Positions 1 through 6,633 of a DNA stretch of 19,124 nucleotides are shown here, piece after piece (positions within the stretch are counted from its first letter, which is position 1; each line of letters begins with the position of its first letter). The stretch is from Clostridiaceae bacterium (GTDB taxonomy: Bacteria > Bacillota > Clostridia > Oscillospirales > Acutalibacteraceae). The notes under the pieces were generated by a model that searched no databases, was not told where the DNA came from, and saw only the letters and a program-made list of their open reading frames with translations. A program made the translations under genes and the position numbers. The DNA is taken from assembly GCA_016297555.1 (NCBI GenBank), contig JAEDGK010000031.1, positions 1-19,124 on the forward strand, given 5' to 3'.

Positions 1-10
1 GAATTTTTTT

Positions 11-93
11 CGGAACGCCGAGGACAGCGTTCCCTACGATATCACCGTGAAATTTTGTGTTTTCACGGACAGCCGCAAGGACTGTCCCTACGA
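11..93. repeat. Two palindromic CCCTACG-type dispersed repeats
   Basis: Two short hairpin repeats lie side by side. The first (11-39) pairs GGAACGC at 12-18 with GCGTTCC at 27-33. The second (64-93) pairs GGACAG at 67-72 with CTGTCC at 82-87. Each is followed at once by CCTACGA. Close relatives of both occur at 14606-14634 and 14443-14472, so these are members of a dispersed family and not local accidents. A third hairpin (CCGTGAAA 45-52 with TTTCACGG 61-68) overlaps the second, so both cannot form together. No gene is seen in 1-188. Function is unknown; REP-like or MITE-like DNA is an inference. Confidence 0.75.
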
Positions 94-125
94 ATTACGC
101 CGTTAAAATCGATATAATATAGATT

Positions 126-160
126 AAAGCGCCGACATTGTGCTGACGGCGCTCTTTATT
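126..160 (-). terminator. Probable terminator after the PHP gene
   Basis: GCGCCG at 129-134 pairs with CGGCGC at 147-152. Inside, CA and TG can also pair across an A/A mismatch. Read on the minus strand the stem is followed by TTTAATCT, a short and weak U tract. Read on the plus strand it is followed by TCTTTATT. It lies about 35 bases past the minus-strand PHP stop codon, so termination of the left operon is the likely role. Confidence 0.5.
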
Positions 161-188
161 ATGAATCATATATTAAATTCCTGAGATA

Positions 189-1556
189 TCAGAAAGCAAA
201 ATACTTTTCTCTCTGCTTTTTCATTCTGCCACTGATGAATTCGAGCGTTTCGCGTGCGCCGTCAACTCCGCAGACATAATCTTTCATAGCCCTGCCCTCT
301 TCACGGCACAGATCGTCATGAAGCGGGAAGAATTCTTTGAGCAGGAAGCAAGCGTATCGGGAAAGCCTGAGATCTCCCACAAGCCTGAATTCTTTGCTTA
401 TTCCGTCAATGGCAACCGAATAAAAATCCTTGACGGATTCAATGATTGCATCTTTTTCGTTGGCGGGTGAAAACACCATGGTTGAGGCAACATAGGCGTT
501 TTCGTTATTAACGGAGCCGTGGCTGTCTGTGCTGCCGACTATCGGATAATTTCTGCCCTTTGCTCTGTCCTCATAGTATTTCTGCGTCTGAAAGCCGTTT
601 TGCTCATAATAGCTCTCGCCTCCGAGAACCTCAAAAGCATCAAACGGCTGCGTTTCAAGCATATAATCCGTCATAGTTTCCGGAACCTGATAGACATTGG
701 AAATCCAATAAGGATGGCAGAAAATTCCGAGTCCCTGAGCCTTCTTTATATGATTGAAAATCCAGACGCAGCAAGCATAGGTGAACGACTCAATGCCCTC
801 GGGGATATCAAGCGTATCGGCAAGAGCGAGCACCTCTTTCTGAAACTGCTCTTTGGTTATGACCTCGGGGCAGGGAAAGCCTTTATAGGAACGGTATTCG
901 GCGCCTTTGCCGACCTCTCCCGTCTGAACGCCCTCAACAAGAGCGTTGACCGAATAATTGCCGCCGAAGTTGACAATATGAATATCGTTGATAAATCCCG
1001 GCTCTTTCGGCATATGAACTTCCTCGCCCGGCACGATTGTAAATTCAATCGGAACATCTTTAAAGGCATTGATAGCTTCAAGAGAGGGATAATAACGATT
1101 ATGGTCGGTTATGGCAAAGAAATCGTAGCCGTGCTTTCTGTAATTCGCGCTGACGATTGCAGGAGCTTCCTTTCCGTCTGAACGGCAGGTATGCATATGC
1201 AAATCGCCGATAAACGGATATCTGCCGCACATATCCTCATCAAGCGCATAAACGCTGAGCTGAACAATTCTTTTGCCGCTTTCCTTATCCGTAATTCTTA
1301 TGAAATACTGCTGTTCTTTCGGGAAAACATAATGAAATTTTATACAGCCGTCAAACTCAAAAGGAATTTCGACTCCGTTTTTTCTGTCGGGATAATCGCG
1401 CGGCGCGCCGTCATCAAGCCCGTAAACCGCAAGTGAAAGCTTTTCGGATTCCTTAAACTCGGCGTGAGCGCCGAGCGGCTTTACCGTGATTTTAACCTCT
1501 TTGCCCGCGGGAAAAACCTTAGGAAAAATATCATAATAATGAAGCTCGGTTTTCAT
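189..1556 (-). CDS. PHP-domain metal-dependent hydrolase (CehA/McbA-like)
   Basis: A 455-residue protein with a PHP metal-binding phosphoesterase domain after an N-terminal region of about 115 residues that looks beta-rich. Visible PHP motifs are GDLHMHTCRSDG (117-128, giving H120, H122 and D127), ITDHN (149-153), PGEEVH (176-181), DIHIV around H193, FCHPYW (279-284) and GSTDSHG (341-347). These are the His/Asp ligands expected for a di- or tri-nuclear metal site. There is no signal peptide or membrane segment, so it should be cytosolic. The substrate cannot be read from sequence: known relatives hydrolyse phosphoesters, and CehA acts on carbaryl. It is the last gene of the left operon. Its ribosome binding site AAAGGAGAG overlaps the stop codon of the oxidoreductase upstream (14-base gap), suggesting translational coupling. 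Domain assignment is firm; substrate is unknown. Confidence 0.85.
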   Translation of the reverse strand: MKTELHYYDIFPKVFPAGKEVKITVKPLGAHAEFKESEKLSLAVYGLDDGAPRDYPDRKNGVEIPFEFDGCIKFHYVFPKEQQYFIRITDKESGKRIVQLSVYALDEDMCGRYPFIGDLHMHTCRSDGKEAPAIVSANYRKHGYDFFAITDHNRYYPSLEAINAFKDVPIEFTIVPGEEVHMPKEPGFINDIHIVNFGGNYSVNALVEGVQTGEVGKGAEYRSYKGFPCPEVITKEQFQKEVLALADTLDIPEGIESFTYACCVWIFNHIKKAQGLGIFCHPYWISNVYQVPETMTDYMLETQPFDAFEVLGGESYYEQNGFQTQKYYEDRAKGRNYPIVGSTDSHGSVNNENAYVASTMVFSPANEKDAIIESVKDFYSVAIDGISKEFRLVGDLRLSRYACFLLKEFFPLHDDLCREEGRAMKDYVCGVDGARETLEFISGRMKKQREKYFAF

Positions 1557-1570
1557 AAATCAACTCTCCT

Positions 1571-2563
1571 TTAATTGGAAATATCAACCGTTTTTCCTGT
1601 TTCGTAGGAAACATAAGTATTTTCAAGCAGACGGGCAAGCTCGATTGCATCGCTCATTCCGAGCCCGTCGGGAGAACCCGTTCCGTTAATGCAGGCATCA
1701 ACAAACCGAGGTATGGGTGAATCATCCTTTTCGGGCATAACCTCGGGTGTAATGAAGCCTCCGTTATACTTCTGCGTGTTTTTGGTTTTGTATTTCATCT
1801 CGCCGTCCTGCCAAAGCAGAATACCGTCTGTTCCGTGGACTTCGATTCTGAAAGGAGATGAAAAAGAAACAAACGAGGTTTCGGAAATTCCGATTGCGCC
1901 GTTTTCAAACTCAATAAGCGAAACGGCGTTTTCATCAACGGGAGTTCCGAAAATCGAATTTGCAATTCCCGTTATTTTTTTAGGCTTGCCGCAGAGATGC
2001 GCAAGAAGATACATTCCGTGGCAGCCGAGATCCATCATGGCTCCGCCCGCACAGTCTTCCTTGACAAACCAATATTCGGGCAGCCAATTACCGCTGACTC
2101 CGTCATGAGCATTGCGGATTCTGACCGTGGTAACCGTTCCGAAATCGCCGTTATCAATATGCTCTTTTGCAAATTTGACTATCGGCCAAGCCTTGCTCGG
2201 AAAAGAAATCGCAAATGTTACTCTGTTTTCTTCAACTGCTTTTTCAATTTCGCGGCAGTCTTTCACGGTGCAGGCAAGAGTTTTTTCGGTAAAAATATGC
2301 TTGCCCGCTTTTGCCGCACGGATAAGAACATCCTTGTGCATTGTTGTGGGAGCGCAGCAGCAAACGGCGTCGATATCGCCGCGCGCAAGCAGAGCGTCAA
2401 GCTCGGGCTCGAAATCGCATCCGAGCGACTTTGCCCACTCCTCCCCTCTCGCGGGATTCTCATCCCATACGGCGGCTATTTCAGCCTTTCCTGTTTCCAA
2501 AAACTCTTTTGCATAGCCCTCGGCATGAACATGCCATTTTGAAAGCATTGCGACTCTCAGCAT
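1571..2563 (-). CDS. Gfo/Idh/MocA-family NAD(P)-dependent oxidoreductase
   Basis: A 330-residue protein with an N-terminal Rossmann fold and the C-terminal Gfo/Idh/MocA domain. The family EKP motif appears as EKT at 93-95 in HIFTEKTLACT. The catalytic-region signature GGAMMDLGCHGMYLL is at 173-187, supplying D178 and H182. The usual Gly-rich dinucleotide loop near the N-terminus is replaced by LSKWHVHAEGYA, a variant found in part of this superfamily. Relatives oxidise or reduce sugars, inositols and amino sugars, so a role in carbohydrate interconversion is likely but the substrate is not readable. It starts at ATG 2561-2563 behind a clear GGAGGA site. It lies 35 bases after the PP2C gene and 14 bases before the PHP gene, all co-oriented, which fits one operon. 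Confidence 0.9.
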   Translation of the reverse strand: MLRVAMLSKWHVHAEGYAKEFLETGKAEIAAVWDENPARGEEWAKSLGCDFEPELDALLARGDIDAVCCCAPTTMHKDVLIRAAKAGKHIFTEKTLACTVKDCREIEKAVEENRVTFAISFPSKAWPIVKFAKEHIDNGDFGTVTTVRIRNAHDGVSGNWLPEYWFVKEDCAGGAMMDLGCHGMYLLAHLCGKPKKITGIANSIFGTPVDENAVSLIEFENGAIGISETSFVSFSSPFRIEVHGTDGILLWQDGEMKYKTKNTQKYNGGFITPEVMPEKDDSPIPRFVDACINGTGSPDGLGMSDAIELARLLENTYVSYETGKTVDISN

Positions 2564-2598
2564 AATATTTCCTCCGTATGCTTTTCAGATACAATAAT

Positions 2599-4116
2599 TT
2601 ATTGTGCGGGATTGGCGTTTTCGCCGTTGCCGGCGGGCTGCTCGGGGGCATTTGTCGGAGCATCCGTGGGCGCTTGGGTTTCAGTTGCCTTTTCGGTTGT
2701 GTTTTCGGAAGCCGTTGAGGGCTGAGTTGTCTGCTCGGAAGTGTTCGGAGCGGTTGTATTCTCCGTATGAGCCTCTGTTGAAGAAACGGCAGCCGTTGTT
2801 TTCTGAGCCTCGGTAGGCTTCTTGGTGCTTGAAGGCTTCTTTGTGGTGGTCGGTTTCTTCTTTGATGTTGAGGGCTTGCGGGTGGTTGTAACGCGCTTTG
2901 TTGTTGCTTCGGTTGATGAAGTTTCGCTCTCGCTTGTAGGCTCAAACACCCATGTGGTTAGGCTCTGCTGATATGTAGGCTGAGTATAAAGCGGATATGT
3001 TTCTGCGGCGGCATAATAATATGTTGTCGTGTCAGTTGTTTCCGACTCCTCCGACTTTCCGCCTACCATAGCTTTGATTACAAGCGCAAGAATAACCAGA
3101 ACCGCAACCGCGCCGACGGCTATGCCTGCAATTTTAATTATTTTTGCTTTATCAACAGGCTTGACATATGCCCTCGCATCGGCATTTGCATAGGGAGAAA
3201 CGGGATTTTCTTCATCGGGAAGCTGATTTGAGCCGTAGCTGTTGCGATATTCCTCCTCATAATCGGCGTCGGTATCACCGACCATTGCGGCGGCAATCGG
3301 AGCAAAAATCGCAGTTTCTTCAACGCCGATAAACGCCGCCATAACGGTTACATTATCTTTGCCGCCTCTTTCAAGAGCCCTTTTGATAAGCTTGCTCGCA
3401 ACATCCTGCGCGCTTTCGCCCGTTGAAAGAATTGCGGTTATATCCTCATCGCCGAGCATATCCGTCAAACCGTCGCTGCAAAGCAAAACAATGTCGCCGT
3501 CGTCAATGTCGTCAATAACGCTTATGTTAGGCGAAAGATTTGCTTCCTCGGGAAAAACTCCGAGATGGCGCGTAAGCCTTTTTGCATCGGGAATTCTGCT
3601 GATATTATTTTGAGAAACCTGACCTGCGTCAACTATCGTCTGCGCATGGGTATGGTCAAAGCTTATCTGCTCAAGGATACCCTTTGAATAGTGATAAATC
3701 CTTGTATCGCCGATATTTACGCAGATTATCTTGCCCTTAACGGCATAAATAGCCGCAAGAGTTGTTCCCATCCTCTTACCCCTTGCGTTTATCTCGGCGC
3801 AAATTCTGCTGTTGGCATCGTCAAGACAGTTTGAGATTGCGAAGCTGAAATCTTCTCCGCTTTCGTAAACATTCGCCGCGTGAGCCGCTATTGTTTCAAC
3901 GGCTATGCCCGATGCGATATCACCGTAGCTCTCGCCGCCCATACCGTCGCAGACCGAGAGATGGAACGGCTCCGCCATGCTCTGAACGAAAGCCGAGCCC
4001 TTTTTCAAATCTCCTGTTGAGGTCATTCTGCCGTTGAGGTCATAGTTATCCTCATTTTCTCTGCGAACTCTTCCCGCATGCGTTACGGCGCATACATTTG
4101 CTCTGAGTTTTTTCAT
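2599..4116 (-). CDS. Membrane-anchored PP2C-type Ser/Thr phosphatase with Thr-rich outer tail
   Basis: A 505-residue protein. Residues 1-265 form a complete PP2C domain: RRENED (18-23), VCDGMGG (55-61), NIGDTR (134-139), LLCSDGLTD (211-219) and GGKDNVTV (251-258), including the metal-binding aspartates D23, D57, D215 and D254. An acidic linker (about 280-320) leads to one hydrophobic segment at about 327-350. The last 150 residues are low-complexity and rich in Thr, Ser, Pro, Lys and Glu, with repeated KKPTTTKKP-like blocks. The predicted topology is catalytic domain inside and Thr-rich tail outside. Bacterial PP2Cs usually reverse Hanks-type (PrkC/Stk) kinases, and many are soluble and sit next to a kinase gene. 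None is present here. The start at 4114-4116 is supported by GGGGGA six to eight bases upstream. It sits between the aldolase and the oxidoreductase of the same strand. Confidence 0.92.
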   Translation of the reverse strand: MKKLRANVCAVTHAGRVRRENEDNYDLNGRMTSTGDLKKGSAFVQSMAEPFHLSVCDGMGGESYGDIASGIAVETIAAHAANVYESGEDFSFAISNCLDDANSRICAEINARGKRMGTTLAAIYAVKGKIICVNIGDTRIYHYSKGILEQISFDHTHAQTIVDAGQVSQNNISRIPDAKRLTRHLGVFPEEANLSPNISVIDDIDDGDIVLLCSDGLTDMLGDEDITAILSTGESAQDVASKLIKRALERGGKDNVTVMAAFIGVEETAIFAPIAAAMVGDTDADYEEEYRNSYGSNQLPDEENPVSPYANADARAYVKPVDKAKIIKIAGIAVGAVAVLVILALVIKAMVGGKSEESETTDTTTYYYAAAETYPLYTQPTYQQSLTTWVFEPTSESETSSTEATTKRVTTTRKPSTSKKKPTTTKKPSSTKKPTEAQKTTAAVSSTEAHTENTTAPNTSEQTTQPSTASENTTEKATETQAPTDAPTNAPEQPAGNGENANPAQ

Positions 4117-4164
4117 ATGATCCCCCGTTGCTTATTTATTTGCTTAAAAGCTGAATTATGTGGC

Positions 4165-5061
4165 TTATTTTTCAAGAATTCCTTCTTCTTTTGCCCAATC
4201 GTGCCAAATCTCAATGGATCTGAGCCTTGCGGGGCTGAGATTGTGGGAACCTCTTGTGTACCACTTCATATTAACGCCCTGAAGGCTTACAAGATATTTT
4301 GCGCTTGCGCAGAAGCCCGAATCAATCGCATTATCGAGAGCAATTATGTGCTGATGAGTCTTTCTTGCCGCTTCAAGATCGCCCTTTGTGAATTCATCCC
4401 ACATCTTTACGAAAAGACCTGCTCCACAGGAGGTGGGTGTGGCAACAACGCCTCTTGCGCCCTTGAGATAAGAATCATAAAGAAGCGGAATGTTTGCCTG
4501 AAGAACATTGGAATCGCCCTGAACGGCTATCTTTGCCTCAATTTTGGGCATGGTGCAGGTGGTGTCCTTAATTCCTTTAATTTTGCCTGTTGCGGCAAGC
4601 TTTCCGTAAGTCTGAGCGTCAAGCATATGAGGCTGAAGACCCGGGAACTCATAAAGAATTATAGGAAGCTCGGTGTGCGAAGCAAGGTCGGTAAGATAAT
4701 CAAAAAGCTCAACGGGCTTGTCGCACATACCCTTTGTTACAAAAACAAGACCGCCTACGCCCTGCTGCTCAAGGTTTTTCATTTCTTCAAGCTGGTCGGC
4801 AAAGCTCTCTGCAAGGTTTGCGGTGGCATAAACGGGAATACCGTTTGAATTCTTGACTGCAAGACCTGCGCATTTAATTCTTTCTTCAACGGTGAGCTCC
4901 ATCATCTCGGAAGAACCGCAGACGGCGAAAAGATGCTGAGGCTTAAATGAAGCCTGCCAGTCAACATATTCCTCATATGCCTTGTAATCAATGGTTCTGT
5001 CCCAATTAAAGGGAGTGAGCAAAAGTGAATATACCCCTGAAAATTCATTATACTGTGACAT
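4165..5061 (-). CDS. Dihydrodipicolinate synthase / N-acetylneuraminate lyase family aldolase
   Basis: A 298-residue class I aldolase of the DapA/NanA TIM-barrel family. The Schiff-base lysine is K165 in IKGIKDTT and the conserved tyrosine is Y137 in ILYEFPG. The substrate-carboxylate loop normally GTTGE is CGSSEMMELTVEER at 48-61. GARGVVATPTS corresponds to the late family motif. Relatives cleave sialic acid or 2-keto-3-deoxy sugar acids, or make dihydrodipicolinate. The altered loop and the neighbours (oxidoreductase, PHP protein) favour a catabolic keto-acid aldolase over lysine synthesis, as an inference. I place the start at ATG 5059-5061, because AGAAGGTG lies just upstream. The longer in-frame GTG at 5068-5070 falls inside that ribosome binding site. 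It is first in the left operon; the PP2C gene follows after 48 bases. Confidence 0.88.
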   Translation of the reverse strand: MSQYNEFSGVYSLLLTPFNWDRTIDYKAYEEYVDWQASFKPQHLFAVCGSSEMMELTVEERIKCAGLAVKNSNGIPVYATANLAESFADQLEEMKNLEQQGVGGLVFVTKGMCDKPVELFDYLTDLASHTELPIILYEFPGLQPHMLDAQTYGKLAATGKIKGIKDTTCTMPKIEAKIAVQGDSNVLQANIPLLYDSYLKGARGVVATPTSCGAGLFVKMWDEFTKGDLEAARKTHQHIIALDNAIDSGFCASAKYLVSLQGVNMKWYTRGSHNLSPARLRSIEIWHDWAKEEGILEK

Positions 5062-5067
5062 AAAAAG

Positions 5068-5075
5068 CACCTTCT
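5068..5075 (-). promoter_or_regulatory. Ribosome binding site that fixes the aldolase start
   Basis: AGAAGGTG on the minus strand, six bases before ATG at 5059-5061. An in-frame GTG overlaps it and is therefore an unlikely start. Confidence 0.7.
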
Positions 5076-5104
5076 TGTAAAAATTTGTGTTTACTCATTT
5101 GTGA

Positions 5105-5133
5105 ATTATACAGCAGATATTTTTAAAAATCAA
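5105..5133 (-). promoter_or_regulatory. Promoter of the left four-gene operon
   Basis: On the minus strand, TTGATT (5128-5133) and a perfect TATAAT (5105-5110) are separated by exactly 17 bases. The predicted transcript start is near 5098, giving a leader of about 37 bases before the aldolase ATG. It is back-to-back with the MATE promoter at 5179-5207. Confidence 0.75.
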
Positions 5134-5178
5134 TAGCAGCGGGCAAACTGTTTACTTCATTTTTAATTTATTTTGTTA

Positions 5179-5207
5179 TTGACTTTTGTCTTTTCAGCCA
5201 ATATACT
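5179..5207 (+). promoter_or_regulatory. Promoter of the MATE gene
   Basis: TTGACT (5179-5184), 17-base spacer, TATACT (5202-5207). The expected transcript start is near 5214. That lies only about three bases before the ATG at 5217 and supports translation starting further on, at 5247. The region between this and the opposite promoter (5134-5178) is short and could host a shared regulator site, but no clear palindrome is seen. Confidence 0.72.
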
Positions 5208-5230
5208 GTATTCACTATGCATTTTTCAGC

Positions 5231-5237
5231 GGGGAAG
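5231..5237 (+). promoter_or_regulatory. Ribosome binding site that fixes the MATE start
   Basis: GGGGAAG lies nine bases before ATG 5247-5249. The upstream in-frame ATG at 5217 has no such site and would be almost leaderless. Confidence 0.6.
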
Positions 5238-5246
5238 AAAATTAAA

Positions 5247-6590
5247 ATGAACAAGCAATTTTTTAAGAATATGGCGAAGCTTGCGCTGCCGATTGCATTG
5301 CAGCAGCTTTTGGTTTCCTGCGCGCAGCTTATTGATACCGCCATGGTCACGCGGCTCGGAAATGTTGTTGTTTCCTCAGTCGGTGTTTCATCAAGATGGA
5401 TATTCCTGATGAATTTGTTTTATTTCGGCATATCCTCGGGCTCTGCGGCGCTGATATCCCAGTTTTGGGGCGCGGGAGATAAGAAAAGCATCAAAAAATC
5501 CTACGGCGGCGCCATTATTTTCGGCGCGGTGGTCGCAATATCGTTCAACTGCGCGATGTTTCTTATTCCCGAGCACCTCATCAGAATATTTTCAAAGGAG
5601 CAGGCGGTTATTGACGCCGCCTCGCAATATATGAAAATAGTGGCTTTTATGGGAATTTTCAGCGCTTTCAATCAAGTTACCTGCACAGCCCTGAGAGCTA
5701 CCGAGCGGGTCAACCCTCCGCTTTTCACCTCGTTTGCGGCGGTCGGTCTTAATTCGCTTCTCAACTACATTCTTATCTACGGCAAGCTCGGTCTGCCTGC
5801 GCTCGGCATCAGAGGCGCGGCTCTTGCAACGCTGATTTCAACCGCATTCCAATCTCTGCTGCTGTTTACGATACTGCGCACATCAAAAGAAATTTTCAAC
5901 GAGCCGATAAGAGATTTTTTCAGGCTGAGCGCGGCATTTTTCAGGCGATTTGCAATAGTGTGCCTGCCCGTTGTTATGAACGAGGTTGCGTGGGCAATCG
6001 GCACGAACATCTATGCAATGGTTTTCGCAAGGCAGGGCAGCGAATGCTATGCGGGCTACACGATTTTCAGCTCGGTTGAGCAGATTGCTTTCGTTTTCTT
6101 TGTCGGCATCTGCCACGCCTGCTCGATAATGACCGGCAAAACCATAGGCGAGGGCAACGAGGACGGCGCTTACAAATTGGCAAAAAAGTTTTTGATTATG
6201 ACTCCGATTATCGGAATAATCACGGGCACGGTTTTGATTTTTCTGCGCAATCCCTTGCTTTCTCTGCTTAAAATCGAAACGCAGGGAGCTTTTGAGCTTG
6301 CCTCAACGCTGATATTATTCTATTGCCTTTGGCTGCCCGTGAGAAACATTCCCTATACCCTGATTGTGGGAACATTCAGGGCGGGCGGAGACACAAAAAT
6401 CGGAATTCTTTATGACTGCCTGTCTCTTTATCTTCTCGGCGTGCCGACGGTTGCATATCTCGGTCTTGTGGCAAAGGTTGATTTTATTTATCTGATTGTC
6501 GCAATGTATCTTTGCGAGGATATACCTAAAACCATACTCAGCCTGAGCCGATTTAAAAGCAAAAAATGGATAAGAAATCTGACAAAATGA
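5247..6590 (+). CDS. MATE-family multidrug/metabolite efflux transporter
   Basis: A 447-residue integral membrane protein with about 12 hydrophobic segments in two similar halves, the length and layout of the MATE family. The N-terminal signature region reads QLIDTAMVTRLG (27-38), followed by a first-half motif with GAGDKKSIKKSYG. MATE proteins export cationic drugs or metabolites in exchange for Na+ or H+. The substrate here is unknown. The start was chosen at 5247, not 5217, because of the GGGGAAG site and the position of the promoter. The gene is alone on this strand. It ends directly at a bidirectional terminator shared with the convergent secreted hydrolase, and it is divergent from the aldolase operon, which may be coincidental or may reflect shared control. 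Confidence 0.9.
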   Translation: MNKQFFKNMAKLALPIALQQLLVSCAQLIDTAMVTRLGNVVVSSVGVSSRWIFLMNLFYFGISSGSAALISQFWGAGDKKSIKKSYGGAIIFGAVVAISFNCAMFLIPEHLIRIFSKEQAVIDAASQYMKIVAFMGIFSAFNQVTCTALRATERVNPPLFTSFAAVGLNSLLNYILIYGKLGLPALGIRGAALATLISTAFQSLLLFTILRTSKEIFNEPIRDFFRLSAAFFRRFAIVCLPVVMNEVAWAIGTNIYAMVFARQGSECYAGYTIFSSVEQIAFVFFVGICHACSIMTGKTIGEGNEDGAYKLAKKFLIMTPIIGIITGTVLIFLRNPLLSLLKIETQGAFELASTLILFYCLWLPVRNIPYTLIVGTFRAGGDTKIGILYDCLSLYLLGVPTVAYLGLVAKVDFIYLIVAMYLCEDIPKTILSLSRFKSKKWIRNLTK

Positions 6591-6632
6591 AAAAACTGCG
6601 TGCATTGCAAAAGCGATACACGCAGTTTTTTT
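6591..6632. terminator. Bidirectional terminator between MATE and secreted hydrolase
   Basis: AAAAACTGCGTG (6591-6602) pairs perfectly with CACGCAGTTTTT (6619-6630). The A and T tracts give a U run in both directions. It begins on the base after the MATE stop codon and ends one base before the stop codon of the opposite gene, filling the whole intergenic gap. Confidence 0.9.
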
Positions 6633-6633
6633 A

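Noticed and set aside
519..1181. 220-codon plus-strand open frame
   Set aside because: It is antisense to the PHP gene, whose motifs are unmistakable, and the frame has no recognisable domain.
2481..2945. Gln/Arg/Pro-rich open frame on the minus strand
   Set aside because: It is a shifted reading of the Thr-rich PP2C tail and the start of the oxidoreductase gene; low complexity and no independent ribosome binding site.
4078..4848. 256-codon plus-strand open frame
   Set aside because: It is antisense to the aldolase gene and has no family features.
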